DNA from: Crossaster papposus
Lineage: Eukaryota > Echinodermata > Asteroidea > Velatida > Solasteridae
Direction: 5' to 3'
NCBI GenBank assembly: GCA_037893245.1
Contig: JBAIAA010000667.1
Coordinates: forward strand, 230,138 to 294,137
Length of the DNA: 64,000 bases
Shown one piece after another: positions 46,394-57,824 of this stretch. The stretch's first letter is position 1, and each line of letters starts with the position of its first letter. Made by a program: the position numbers and the translations under genes. The notes beneath the pieces are model-generated. The model made no database searches. It was not told the DNA's origin and saw only the letters and a program-made list of their open reading frames with translations.

Positions 46394-46678
46394 TTCGGGA
46401 GGGGATACGGAATGCCTAGCACCATATCCAAGCCGGGTGGCAAAAACTGCTCACTCGACTCTACTAAAATGCACACTGCGACTTTATTCGACCCTATACT
46501 GACCCTTATGTCTCAACTCGACTCGAGTGATTTCCCTAAGACGGCTCGACTGCAGCCGACTCACTTAATACGGTAAGTCGTAATACTCTGGTTAATTATC
46601 ACAGTTAATGCACTGAGATACATAATACGCACGAGCACCATTTAAAGAAACCGAAATTAAATACAAAATTAAACAAAA

Positions 46679-46750
46679 TGCGTTGGCCGGGAGTTGAACC
46701 CGGGTCAATTGCTTGGAAGGCAACTATTCTAACCGCTATACCACCAACGC
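46679..46750 (-). tRNA. trnG(ucc): tRNA-Gly (UCC), copy 132
   Basis: Consensus. GCCGACTCAC without CAACAAC at left, so this unit looks like a recombinant of two types. Confidence 0.96.
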
Positions 46751-47035
46751 TTCGGGAGGGGATACGGAATGCCTAGGACCATATCCAAGCCGGGTGGCAA
46801 AAACTGCTCACTCGACTCTACTAAAATGCACACTGCGACTTTATTCGACCCTATACTGACCCTTATGTCTCAACTCGACTCGAGTGATTTCCCTAAGACG
46901 GCTCGACTGCAGCCGAATCACTTAATACGGTAAGTCGTAATACTCTGGTTAATTATCACAATTAATGCACTGAGATACATAATACGCACGAGCACCATTT
47001 AAAGAAACCGAAATTAAATACAAAATTAAACAAAA

Positions 47036-47107
47036 TGCGTTGGCCGGGAGTTGAACCCGGGTCAATTGCTTGGAAGGCAACTATTCTAACCGCTATACCA
47101 CCAACGC
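47036..47107 (-). tRNA. trnG(ucc): tRNA-Gly (UCC), copy 133
   Basis: Consensus. CTAGGACC and CACAATTAATG at left, as for copy 127. Confidence 0.96.
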
Positions 47108-47392
47108 TTCGGGAGGGGATACGGAATGCCTAGCACCATATCCAAGCCGGGTGGCAAAAACTGCTCACTCGACTCTACTAAAATGCACACTGCGACTTTA
47201 TTCGACCCTATACTGACCCTTATGTCTCAACTCGACTCGAGTGATTTCCCTAAGACGGCTCGACTGCAGCCGAATCACTTAATACGGTAAGTCGTAATAC
47301 TCTGGTTAATTATCACAGTTAATGCACTGAGATACATAATACGCACGAGCACCATTTAAAGAAACCGAAATTAAATACAAAATTAAACAAAA

Positions 47393-47464
47393 TGCGTTGG
47401 CCGGGAGTTGAACCCGGGTCAATTGCTTGGAAGGCAACTATTCTAACCGCTATACCACCAACGC
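47393..47464 (-). tRNA. trnG(ucc): tRNA-Gly (UCC), copy 134
   Basis: Consensus. Confidence 0.96.
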
Positions 47465-47749
47465 TTCGGGAGGGGATACGGAATGCCTAGCACCATATCC
47501 AAGCCGGGTGGCAAAAACTGCTCACTCGACTCTACTAAAATGCACACTGCGACTTTATTCGACCATATACTGACCCTTATGTCTCAACTCGACTCGAGTG
47601 ATTTCCCTAAGACGGCTCGACTGCAGCCGAATCACTTAATACGGTAAGTCGTAATACTCTGGTTAATTATCACAGTTAATGCACTGAGATACATAATACG
47701 CACGAGCACCATTTAAAGAAACCGAAATTAAATACAAAATTAAACAAAA

Positions 47750-47821
47750 TGCGTTGGCCGGGAGTTGAACCCGGGTCAATTGCTTGGAAGGCAACTATTC
47801 TAACCGCTATACCACCAACGC
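47750..47821 (-). tRNA. trnG(ucc): tRNA-Gly (UCC), copy 135
   Basis: Consensus. GACCATATAC at left. Confidence 0.96.
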
Positions 47822-48106
47822 TTCGGGAGGGGATACGGAATGCCTAGCACCATATCCAAGCCGGGTGGCAACAACTGCTCACTCGACTCTACTAAAATGC
47901 ACACTGCGACTTTATTCGACCCTATACTGACCCTTATGTCTCAACTCGACTCGAGTGATTTCCCTAAGACGGCTCGACTGCAGCCGACTCACTTAATACG
48001 GTAAGTCGTAATACTCTGGTTAATTATCACAGTTAATGCACTGAGATACATAATACGCACGAGCACCATTTAAAGAAACCGAAATTAAATACAAAATTAA
48101 ACAAAA

Positions 48107-48178
48107 TGCGTTGGCCGGGAGTTGAACCCGGGTCAATTGCTTGGAAGGCAACTATTCTAACCGCTATACCACCAACGC
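48107..48178 (-). tRNA. trnG(ucc): tRNA-Gly (UCC), copy 136
   Basis: Consensus. CAACAAC and GCCGACTCAC at left. Confidence 0.96.
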
Positions 48179-48463
48179 TTCGGGAGGGGATACGGAATGC
48201 CTAGCACCATATCCAAGCCGGGTGGCAAAAACTGCTCACTCGACTCTACTAAAATGCACACTGCGACTTTATTCGACCCTATACTGACCCTTATGTCTCA
48301 ACTCGACTCGAGTGATTTCCCTAAGACGGCTCGACTGCAGCCGAATCACTTAATACGGTAAGTCGTAATACTCTGGTTAATTATCACAATTAATGCACTG
48401 AGATACATAATACGCACGAGCACCATTTAAAGAAACCGAAATTAAATACAAAATTAAACAAAA

Positions 48464-48535
48464 TGCGTTGGCCGGGAGTTGAACCCGGGTCAATTGCTTG
48501 GAAGGCAACTATTCTAACCGCTATACCACCAACGC
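48464..48535 (-). tRNA. trnG(ucc): tRNA-Gly (UCC), copy 137
   Basis: Consensus. CACAATTAATG at left. Confidence 0.96.
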
Positions 48536-48820
48536 TTCGGGAGGGGATACGGAATGCCTAGCACCATATCCAAGCCGGGTGGCAAAAACTGCTCACTCGA
48601 CTCTACTAAAATGCACACTGCGACTTTATTCGACCCTATACTGACCCTTATGTCTCAACTCGACTCGAGTGATTTCCCTAAGACGGCTCGACTGCAGCCG
48701 AATCACTTAATACGGTAAGTCGTAATACTCTGGTTAATTATCACAGTTAATGCACTGAGATACATAATACGCACGAGCACCATTTAAAGAAACCGAAATT
48801 AAATACAAAATTAAACAAAA

Positions 48821-48892
48821 TGCGTTGGCCGGGAGTTGAACCCGGGTCAATTGCTTGGAAGGCAACTATTCTAACCGCTATACCACCAACGC
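48821..48892 (-). tRNA. trnG(ucc): tRNA-Gly (UCC), copy 138
   Basis: Consensus. Confidence 0.96.
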
Positions 48893-49177
48893 TTCGGGAG
48901 GGGATACGGAATGCCTAGCACCATATCCAAGCCGGGTGGCAAAAACTGCTCACTCGACTCTACTAAAATGCACACTGCGACTTTATTCGACCATATACTG
49001 ACCCTTATGTCTCAACTCGACTCGAGTGATTTCCCTAAGACGGCTCGACTGCAGCCGAATCACTTAATACGGTAAGTCGTAATACTCTGGTTAATTATCA
49101 CAGTTAATGCACTGAGATACATAATACGCACGAGCACCATTTAAAGAAACCGAAATTAAATACAAAATTAAACAAAA

Positions 49178-49249
49178 TGCGTTGGCCGGGAGTTGAACCC
49201 GGGTCAATTGCTTGGAAGGCAACTATTCTAACCGCTATACCACCAACGC
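49178..49249 (-). tRNA. trnG(ucc): tRNA-Gly (UCC), copy 139
   Basis: Consensus. GACCATATAC at left. Confidence 0.96.
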
Positions 49250-49534
49250 TTCGGGAGGGGATACGGAATGCCTAGCACCATATCCAAGCCGGGTGGCAAC
49301 AACTGCTCACTCGACTCTACTAAAATGCACACTGCGACTTTATTCGACCCTATACTGACCCTTATGTCTCAACTCGACTCGAGTGATTTCCCTAAGACGG
49401 CTCGACTGCAGCCGACTCACTTAATACGGTAAGTCGTAATACTCTGGTTAATTATCACAGTTAATGCACTGAGATACATAATACGCACGAGCACCATTTA
49501 AAGAAACCGAAATTAAATACAAAATTAAACAAAA

Positions 49535-49606
49535 TGCGTTGGCCGGGAGTTGAACCCGGGTCAATTGCTTGGAAGGCAACTATTCTAACCGCTATACCAC
49601 CAACGC
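49535..49606 (-). tRNA. trnG(ucc): tRNA-Gly (UCC), copy 140
   Basis: Consensus. CAACAAC and GCCGACTCAC at left. Confidence 0.96.
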
Positions 49607-49891
49607 TTCGGGAGGGGATACGGAATGCCTAGCACCATATCCAAGCCGGGTGGCAAAAACTGCTCACTCGACTCTACTAAAATGCACACTGCGACTTTAT
49701 TCGACCCTATACTGACCCTTATGTCTCAACTCGACTCGAGTGATTTCCCTAAGACGGCTCGACTGCAGCCGAATCACTTAATACGGTAAGTCGTAATACT
49801 CTGGTTAATTATCACAGTTAATGCACTGAGATACATAATACGCACGAGCACCATTTAAAGAAACCGAAATTAAATACAAAATTAAACAAAA

Positions 49892-49963
49892 TGCGTTGGC
49901 CGGGAGTTGAACCCGGGTCAATTGCTTGGAAGGCAACTATTCTAACCGCTATACCACCAACGC
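49892..49963 (-). tRNA. trnG(ucc): tRNA-Gly (UCC), copy 141
   Basis: Consensus. Confidence 0.96.
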
Positions 49964-50248
49964 TTCGGGAGGGGATACGGAATGCCTAGCACCATATCCA
50001 AGCCGGGTGGCAAAAACTGCTCACTCGACTCTACTAAAATGCACACTGCAACTTTATTCGACCCTATACTGACCCTGATGTCTCAACTCGACTCGAGTGA
50101 TTTCCCTAAGACGGCTCGACTGCAGCCGAATCACTTAATACGGTAAGTCGTAATACTCTGGTTAATTATCACAGTTAATGCACTGAGATACATAATACGC
50201 ACGAGCACCATTTAAAGAAACCGAAATTAAATACAAAATTAAACAAAA

Positions 50249-50320
50249 TGCGTTGGCCGGGAGTTGAACCCGGGTCAATTGCTTGGAAGGCAACTATTCT
50301 AACCGCTATACCACCAACGC
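50249..50320 (-). tRNA. trnG(ucc): tRNA-Gly (UCC), copy 142
   Basis: Consensus. CTGCAAC and CTGATG at left. Confidence 0.96.
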
Positions 50321-50605
50321 TTCGGGAGGGGATACGGAATGCCTAGCACCATATCCAAGCCGGGTGGCAAAAACTGCTCACTCGACTCTACTAAAATGCA
50401 CACTGCGACTTTATTCGACCCTATACTAACCCTTATGTTTCAACTCGACTCGAGTGATTTCCCTAAGACGGCTCGACTGCAGCCGAATCACTTAATACGG
50501 TAAGTCGTAATACTCTGGTTAATTATCACAGTTAATGCACTGAGATACATAATACGCACGAGCACCATTTAAAGAAACCGAAATTAAATACAAAATTAAA
50601 CAAAA

Positions 50606-50677
50606 TGCGTTGGCCAGGAGTTGAACCCGGGTCAATTGCTTGGAAGGCAACTATTCTAACCGCTATACCACCAACGC
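50606..50677 (-). tRNA. trnG(ucc): tRNA-Gly (UCC), copy 143, C63T
   Basis: The change at 50616 makes T-stem pair G51-C63 a G-U wobble; probably tolerated. Left spacer has ACTAACCC and TGTTTC. Confidence 0.94.
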
Positions 50678-50962
50678 TTCGGGAGGGGATACGGAATGCC
50701 TAGCACCATATCCAAGCCGGGTGGCAAAAACTGCTCACTCGACTCTACTAAAATGCACACTGCGACTTTATTCGACCCTATACTGACCCTTATGTCTCAA
50801 CTCGACTCGAGTGATTTCCCTAAGACGGCTCGACTGCAGCCGAATCACTTAATACGGTAAGTCGTAATACTCTGGTTAATTATCACAGTTAATGCACTGA
50901 GATACATAATACGCACGAGCACCATTTAAAGAAACCGAAATTAAATACAAAATTAAACAAAA

Positions 50963-51034
50963 TGCGTTGGCCGGGAGTTGAACCCGGGTCAATTGCTTAG
51001 AAGGCAACTATTCTAACCGCTATACCACCAACGC
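50963..51034 (-). tRNA. tRNA with Gly body and UCU (Arg) anticodon, copy 144
   Basis: One change at 50999 turns position 36 from C to T. The anticodon loop reads CTTCTAA and the anticodon is UCU, which reads arginine AGA. Everything else, including stems, A box, B box, discriminator A and T4 terminator, matches the consensus, so the gene could be transcribed. C36 is a glycine identity base in known systems, which should lower glycylation; arginine identity in eukaryotes rests partly on C35 and U36, which this copy now has. It could be a mischarged tRNA, a glycine-for-arginine missense suppressor, or simply a new mutation. Confidence 0.87.
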
Positions 51035-51320
51035 TTCGGGAGGGGATACGGAATGCCTAGCACCATATCCAAGCCGGGTGGCTAAAAACTGCTCACTCGA
51101 CTCTACTAAAATGCACACTGCGACTTTATTCGACCCTATACTGACCCTTATGTCTCAACTCGACTCGAGTGATTTCCCTAAGACGGCTCGACTGCAGCCG
51201 AATCACTTAATACGGTAAGTCGTAATACTCTGGTTAATTATCACAGTTAATGCACTGAGATACATAATACGCACGAGCACCATTTAAAGAAACCGAAATT
51301 AAATACAAAATTAAACAAAA

Positions 51321-51392
51321 TGCGTTGGCCGGGAGTTGAACCCGGGTCAATTGCTTGGAAGGCAACTATTCTAACCGCTATACCACCAACGC
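51321..51392 (-). tRNA. trnG(ucc): tRNA-Gly (UCC), copy 145
   Basis: Consensus. Left spacer +1 T. Confidence 0.96.
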
Positions 51393-51678
51393 TTCGGGAG
51401 GTGATACGGAATGCCTAGCACCATATCCAAGCCGGGTGGCTAAAAACTGCTCACTCGACTCTACTAAAATGCACACTGCGACTTTATTCGACCCTATACT
51501 GACCCTTATGTCTCAACTCGACTCGAGTGATTTCCCTAAGACGGCTTGACTGCAGCCGAATCACTTAATACGGTAAGTCGTAATACTCTGGTTAATTATC
51601 ACAGTTAATGCACTGAGATACATAATACGCACGAGCACCATTTAAAGAAACCGAAATTAAATACAAAATTAAACAAAA

Positions 51679-51750
51679 TGCGTTGGCCGGGAGTTGAACC
51701 CGGGTCAATTGCTTGGAAGGCAACTATTCTAACCGCTATACCACCAACGC
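51679..51750 (-). tRNA. trnG(ucc): tRNA-Gly (UCC), copy 146
   Basis: Consensus. Left spacer +1 T with GGCTTGAC. Confidence 0.96.
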
Positions 51751-52035
51751 TTCGGGAGGGGATACGGAATGCCTAGCACCATATCCAAGCCGGGTGGCAA
51801 AAACTGCTCACTCGACTCTACTAAAATGCACACTGCGACTTTATTCGACCCTATACTGACCCTTATGTCTCAACTCGACTCGAGTGATTTCCCTAAGACG
51901 GCTCGACTGCAGCCGAATCACTTAATACGGTAAGTCGTAATACTCTGGTTAATTATCACAGTTAATGCACTGAGATACATAATACGCACGAGCACCATTT
52001 AAAGAAACCGAAATTAAATACAAAATTAAACAAAA

Positions 52036-52107
52036 TGCGTTGGCCGGGAGTTGAACCCGGGTCAATTGCTTGGAAGGCAACTATTCTAACCGCTATACCA
52101 CCAACGC
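52036..52107 (-). tRNA. trnG(ucc): tRNA-Gly (UCC), copy 147
   Basis: Consensus. Confidence 0.96.
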
Positions 52108-52393
52108 TTCGGGAGGGGATACGGAATGCCTAGCACCATATCCAAGCCGGGTGGCTAAAAACTGCTCACTCGACTCTACTAAAATGCACACTGCGACTTT
52201 ATTCGACCCTATACTGACCCTTATGTCTCAACTCGACTCGAGTGATTTCCCTAAGACGGCTCGACTGCAGCCGAATCACTTAATACGGTAAGTCGTAATA
52301 CTCTGGTTAATTATCACAGTTAATGCACTGAGATACATAATACGCACGAGCACCATTTAAAGAAACCGAAATTAAATACAAAATTAAACAAAA

Positions 52394-52465
52394 TGCGTTG
52401 GCCGGGAGTTGAACCCGGGTCAATTGCTTGGAAGGCAACTATTCTAACCGCTATACCACCAACGC
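52394..52465 (-). tRNA. trnG(ucc): tRNA-Gly (UCC), copy 148
   Basis: Consensus. Left spacer +1 T. Confidence 0.96.
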
Positions 52466-52751
52466 TTCGGGAGGGGATTCGGAATGCCTAGCACCATATC
52501 CAAGCCGGGTGGCTAAAAACTGCTCACTCGACTCTACTAAAATGCACACTGCGACTTTATTCGACCCTATACTGACCCTTATGTCTCAACTCGACTCGAG
52601 TGATTTCCCTAAGACGGCTCGACTGCAGCCGAATCACTTAATACGGTAAGTCGTAATACTCTGGTTAATTATCACAGTTAATGCACTGAGATACATAATA
52701 CGCACGAGCACCATTTAAAGAAACCGAAATTAAATACAAAATTAAACAAAA

Positions 52752-52823
52752 TGCGTTGGCCGGGAGTTGAACCCGGGTCAATTGCTTGGAAGGCAACTAT
52801 TCTAACCGCTATACCACCAACGC
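52752..52823 (-). tRNA. trnG(ucc): tRNA-Gly (UCC), copy 149
   Basis: Consensus. Left spacer +1 T with GGATTCGG. Confidence 0.96.
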
Positions 52824-53108
52824 TTCGGGAGGGGATACGGAATGCCTAGCACCATATCCAAGCCGGGTGGCAAAAACTGCTCACTCGACTCTACTAAAAT
52901 GCACACTGCAACTTTATTCGACCCTATACTGACCCTGATGTCTCAACTCGACTCGAGTGATTTCCCTAAGACGGCTCGACTGCAGCCGAATCACTTAATA
53001 CGGTAAGTCGTAATACTCTGGTTAATTATCACAGTTAATGCACTGAGATACATAATACGCACGAGCACCATTTAAAGAAACCGAAATTAAATACAAAATT
53101 AAACAAAA

Positions 53109-53180
53109 TGCGTTGGCCGGGAGTTGAACCCGGGTCAATTGCTTGGAAGGCAACTATTCTAACCGCTATACCACCAACGC
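53109..53180 (-). tRNA. trnG(ucc): tRNA-Gly (UCC), copy 150
   Basis: Consensus. CTGCAAC and CTGATG at left. Confidence 0.96.
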
Positions 53181-53465
53181 TTCTGGAGGGGATACGGAAT
53201 GCCTAGCACCATATCCAAGCCGGGTGGCAAAAACTGCTCACTCGACTCTACTAAAATGCACACTGCGACTTTATTCGACCCTATACTAACCCTTATGTTT
53301 CAACTCGACTCGAGTGATTTCCCTAAGACGGCTCGACTGCAGCCGAATCACTTAATACGGTAAGTCGTAATACTCTGGTTAATTATCACAGTTAATGCAC
53401 TGAGATACATAATACGCACGAGCACCATTTAAAGAAACCGAAATTAAATACAAAATTAAACAAAA

Positions 53466-53537
53466 TGCGTTGGCCGGGAGTTGAACCCGGGTCAATTGCT
53501 TGGAAGGCAACTATTCTAACCGCTATACCACCAACGC
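53466..53537 (-). tRNA. trnG(ucc): tRNA-Gly (UCC), copy 151
   Basis: Consensus. ACTAACCC and TGTTTC at left. Confidence 0.96.
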
Positions 53538-53823
53538 TTCGGGAGGGGATACGGAATGCCTAGCACCATATCCAAGCCGGGTGGCTAAAAACTGCTCACT
53601 CGACTCTACTAAAATGCACACTGCGACTTTATTCGACCCTATACTGACCCTTATGTCTCAACTCGACTCGAGTGATTTCCCTAAGACGGCTCGACTGCAG
53701 CCGAATCACTTAATACGGTAAGTCGTAATACTCTGGTTAATTATCACAGTTAATGCACTGAGATACATAATACGCACGAGCACCATTTAAAGAAACCGAA
53801 ATTAAATACAAAATTAAACAAAA

Positions 53824-53895
53824 TGCGTTGGCCGGGAGTTGAACCCGGGTCAATTGCTTGGAAGGCAACTATTCTAACCGCTATACCACCAACGC
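53824..53895 (-). tRNA. trnG(ucc): tRNA-Gly (UCC), copy 152
   Basis: Consensus. Left spacer +1 T. Confidence 0.96.
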
Positions 53896-54180
53896 TTCGG
53901 GAGGGGATACGGAATGCCTAGCACCATATCCAAGCCGGGTGGCAAAAACCGCTCACTCGACTCTACTAAAATGCACACTGCGACTTTATTCGACCCTATA
54001 CTGACCCTTATGTCTCAACTCGACTCGAGTGATTTCCCTAAGACGGCTCGACTGCAGCCGAATCACTTAATACGGTAAGTCGTAATACTCTGGTTAATTA
54101 TCACAGTTAATGCACTGAGATACATAATACGCACGAGCACCATTTAAAGAAACCGAAATTAAATACAAAATTAAACAAAA

Positions 54181-54252
54181 TGCGTTGGCCGGAAGTTGAA
54201 TCCGGGTCAATTGCTTGGAAGGCAACTATTCTAACCGCTATACCACCAACGC
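54181..54252 (-). tRNA. trnG(ucc): tRNA-Gly (UCC), copy 153, G53A with C61T
   Basis: Two changes, at 54201 and 54193, convert the near-universal G53-C61 pair closing the T loop into A53-U61. Pairing is kept, but both bases belong to the B box, so TFIIIC binding may suffer. Confidence 0.9.
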
Positions 54253-54537
54253 TTCGGGAGGGGATACGGAATGCCTAGCACCATATCCAAGCCGGGTGGC
54301 AAAAACTGCTCACTCGACTCTACTAAAATGCACACTGCGACTTTATTCGACCCTATACTGACCCTGATGTCTCAACTCGACTCGAGTGATTTCCTTAAGA
54401 CGGCTCGACTGCAGCCGAATCACTTAATACGGTAAGTCGTAATACTCTGGTTAATTATCACAGTTAATGCACTGAGATACATAATACGCACGAGCACCAT
54501 TTAAAGAAACCGAAATTAAATACAAAATTAAACAAAA

Positions 54538-54609
54538 TGCGTTGGCCGGGAGTTGAACCCGGGTCAATTGCTTGGAAGGCAACTATTCTAACCGCTATAC
54601 CACCAACGC
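54538..54609 (-). tRNA. trnG(ucc): tRNA-Gly (UCC), copy 154
   Basis: Consensus. CTGATG at left. Confidence 0.96.
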
Positions 54610-54894
54610 TTCGGGAGGGGATACGGAATGCCTAGCACCATATCCAAGCCGGGTGGCAAAAACTGCTCACTCGACTCTACTAAAATGCACACTGCGACTT
54701 TATTCGACCCTATACTGACCCTTATGTCTCAACTCGACTCGAGTGATTTCCCTAAGACGGCTCGACTGCAGCCGAATCACTTAATACGGTAAGTCGTAAT
54801 ACTCTGGTTAATTATCACAGTTAAATTACTGTGATACATAATACGCACGAGCACCATTTAAAGAAACCGAAATTAAATACAAAATTAAACAAAA

Positions 54895-54966
54895 TGCGTT
54901 GGCCGGCAGTTGAACCCGGGTCAATTGCTTGGAAGGCAACTATTCTAACCGCTATACCACCAACGC
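54895..54966 (-). tRNA. trnG(ucc): tRNA-Gly (UCC), copy 155, C61G
   Basis: The change at 54907 makes C61 a G. It opens the G53-C61 pair and hits the B box. The left spacer has a cluster of changes near 54826-54833. Likely a weak or dead copy. Confidence 0.85.
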
Positions 54967-55251
54967 TTCGGGAGGGGATACGGAATGCCTAGCACCATAT
55001 CCAAGCCGGGTGGCAAAAACTGCTCACTCGACTCTACTAAAATGCACACTGCGACTTTATTCGACCCTATACTGACCCTTATGTCTCAACTCGACTCGAG
55101 TGATTTCCCTAAGACGGCTCGACTGCAGCCGAATCACTTAATACGGTAAGTCGTAATACTCTGGTTAATTATCACAGTTAATGCACTGAGATACATAATA
55201 CGCACGAGCACCATTTAAAGAAACCGAAATTAAATACAAAATTAAACAAAA

Positions 55252-55323
55252 TGCGTTGGCCGGGAGTTGAACCCGGGTCAATTGCTTGGAAGGCAACTAT
55301 TCTAACCGCTATACCACCAACGC
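55252..55323 (-). tRNA. trnG(ucc): tRNA-Gly (UCC), copy 156
   Basis: Consensus. Confidence 0.96.
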
Positions 55324-55609
55324 TTCGGGAGGGGATACGGAATGCCTAGCACCATATCCAAGCCGGGTGGCTAAAAACTGCTCACTCGACTCTACTAAAA
55401 TGCACACTGCGACTTTATTCGACCCTATACTGACCCTTATGTCTCAACTCGACTCGAGTGATTTCCCTAAGACGGCTTGACTGCAGCCGAATCACTTAAT
55501 ACGGTAAGTCGTAATACTCTGGTTAATTATCACAGTTAATGCACTGAGATACATAATACGCACGAGCACCATTTAAAGAAACCGAAATTAAATACAAAAT
55601 TAAACAAAA

Positions 55610-55681
55610 TGCGTTGGCCGGGAGTTGAACCCGGGTCAATTGCTTGGAAGGCAACTATTCTAACCGCTATACCACCAACGC
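55610..55681 (-). tRNA. trnG(ucc): tRNA-Gly (UCC), copy 157
   Basis: Consensus. Left spacer +1 T with GGCTTGAC. Confidence 0.96.
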
Positions 55682-55966
55682 TTCGGGAGGGGATACGGAA
55701 TGCCTAGCACCATATCCAAGCCGGGTGGCAAAAACTGCTCACTCGACTCTACTAAAATGCTCACTGCGACTTTATTCGACCCTATACTGACCCTTATGTC
55801 TCAACTCGACTCGAGTGATTTCCCTAAGACGGCTCGACTGCAGCCGAATCACTTAATACGGTAAGTCGTAATACTCTGGTTAATTATCACAGTTAATGCA
55901 CTGAGATACATAATACGCACGAGCACCATTTAAAGAAACCGAAATTAAATACAAAATTAAACAAAA

Positions 55967-56038
55967 TGCGTTGGCCGGGAGTTGAACCCGGGTCAATTGC
56001 TTGGAAGGCAACTATTCTAACCGCTATACCACCAACGC
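55967..56038 (-). tRNA. trnG(ucc): tRNA-Gly (UCC), copy 158
   Basis: Consensus. Confidence 0.96.
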
Positions 56039-56323
56039 TTCGGGATGGGATACGAAATGCCTAGCACCATATCCAAGCCGGGTGGCAAAAACTGCTCACT
56101 CGACTCTACTAAAATGCACACTGCGACTTTATTCGACCCTATACTGACCCTTATGTCTCAACTCGACTCGAGTGATTTCCCTAAGACGGCTCGACTGCAG
56201 CCGAATCACTTAATACGGTAAGTCGTAATACTCTGGTTAATTATCACAGTTAATGCACTGAGATACATAATACGCACGAGCACCATTTAAAGAAACCGAA
56301 ATTAAATACAAAATTAAACAAAA

Positions 56324-56395
56324 TGCGTTGGCCGGGAGTTGAACCCGGGTCAATTGCTTGGAAGGCAACTATTCTAACCGCTATACCACCAACGC
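56324..56395 (-). tRNA. trnG(ucc): tRNA-Gly (UCC), copy 159
   Basis: Consensus. GGATGGG marker at left, also left of copy 162. Confidence 0.96.
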
Positions 56396-56680
56396 TTCGG
56401 GAGGGGATACGGAATGCCTAGCACCATATCCAAGCCGGGTGGCAAAAACTGCTCACTCGACTCTACTAAAATGCACACTGCGACTTTATTCGACCCTATA
56501 CTGACCCTTATGTCTCAACTCGACTCGAGTGATTTCCCTAAGACGGCTCGACTGCAGCCGAATCACTTAATACGGTAAGTCGTAATACTCTGGTTAATTA
56601 TCACAGTTAATGCACTGAGATACATAATACGCACGAGCACCATTTAAAGAAACCGAAATTAAATACAAAATTAAACAAAA

Positions 56681-56752
56681 TGCGTTGGCCGGGAGTTGAA
56701 CCCGGGTCAATTGCTTGGAAGGCAACTATTCTAACCGCTATACCACCAACGC
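56681..56752 (-). tRNA. trnG(ucc): tRNA-Gly (UCC), copy 160
   Basis: Consensus. Confidence 0.96.
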
Positions 56753-57038
56753 TTCGGGAGGGGATACGGAATGCCTAGCACCATATCCAAGCCGGGTGGC
56801 TAAAAACTGCTCACTCGACTCTACTAAAATGCACACTGCGACTTTATTCGACCCTATACTGACCCTTATGTCTCAACTCGACTCGAGTGATTTCCCTAAG
56901 ACGGCTCGACTGCAGCCGAATCACTTAATACGGTAAGTCGTAATACTCTGGTTAATTATCACAGTTAATGCACTGAGATACATAATACGCACGAGCACCA
57001 TTTAAAGAAACCGAAATTAAATACAAAATTAAACAAAA

Positions 57039-57110
57039 TGCGTTGGCCGGGAGTTGAACCCGGGTCAATTGCTTGGAAGGCAACTATTCTAACCGCTATA
57101 CCACCAACGC
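57039..57110 (-). tRNA. trnG(ucc): tRNA-Gly (UCC), copy 161
   Basis: Consensus. Left spacer +1 T. Confidence 0.96.
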
Positions 57111-57395
57111 TTCGGGATGGGATACGAAATGCCTAGCACCATATCCAAGCCGGGTGGCAAAAACTGCTCATTCGACTCTACTAAAATGCACACTGCGACT
57201 TTATTCGACCCTATACTGACCCTTATGTCTCAACTCGACTCGAGTGATTTCCCTAAGACGGCTCGACTGCAGCCGAATCACTTAATACGGTAAGTCGTAA
57301 TACTCTGGTTAATTATCACAGTTAATGCACTGAGATACATAATACGCACGAGCACCATTTAAAGAAACCGAAATTAAATACAAAATTAAACAAAA

Positions 57396-57467
57396 TGCGT
57401 TGGCCGGGAGTTGAACCCGGGTCAATTGCTTGGAAGGCAACTATTCTAACCGCTATACCACCAACGC
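57396..57467 (-). tRNA. trnG(ucc): tRNA-Gly (UCC), copy 162
   Basis: Consensus. Confidence 0.96.
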
Positions 57468-57752
57468 TTCGGGAGGGGATACGGAATGCCTAGCACCATA
57501 TCCAAGCCGGGTGGCAAAAACTGCTCACTCGACTCTACTAAAATGCACACTGCGACTTTATTCGACCCTATACTGACCCTTATGTCTCAACTCGACTCGA
57601 GTGATTTCCCTAAGACGGCTCAACTGCAGCCGAATCACTTAATACGGTAAGTCGTAATACTCTGGTTAATTATCACAGTTAATGCACTGAGATACATAAT
57701 ACGCACGAGCACCATTTAAAGAAACCGAAATTAAATACAAAATTAAACAAAA

Positions 57753-57824
57753 TGCGTTGGCCGGGAGTTGAACCCAGGTCAATTGCTTGGAAGGCAACTA
57801 TTCTAACCGCTATACCACCAACGC
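57753..57824 (-). tRNA. trnG(ucc): tRNA-Gly (UCC), copy 163, C50T
   Basis: The change at 57776 makes T-stem pair C50-G64 a U-G wobble; probably tolerated. Confidence 0.94.

Larger units (their letters stand above)
46751..48178. repeat. Four-unit higher-order repeat (1,428 bp), copy 2
   Basis: Same unit order as copy 1, including CTAGGACC, 2,142 bp (six units) further on. Confidence 0.85.
48179..49606. repeat. Four-unit higher-order repeat (1,428 bp), copy 3
   Basis: Directly follows copy 2 with the same order but lacks CTAGGACC. The CACAATTAATG marker lies at 46961 and 48389, exactly 1,428 apart. Confidence 0.85.
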
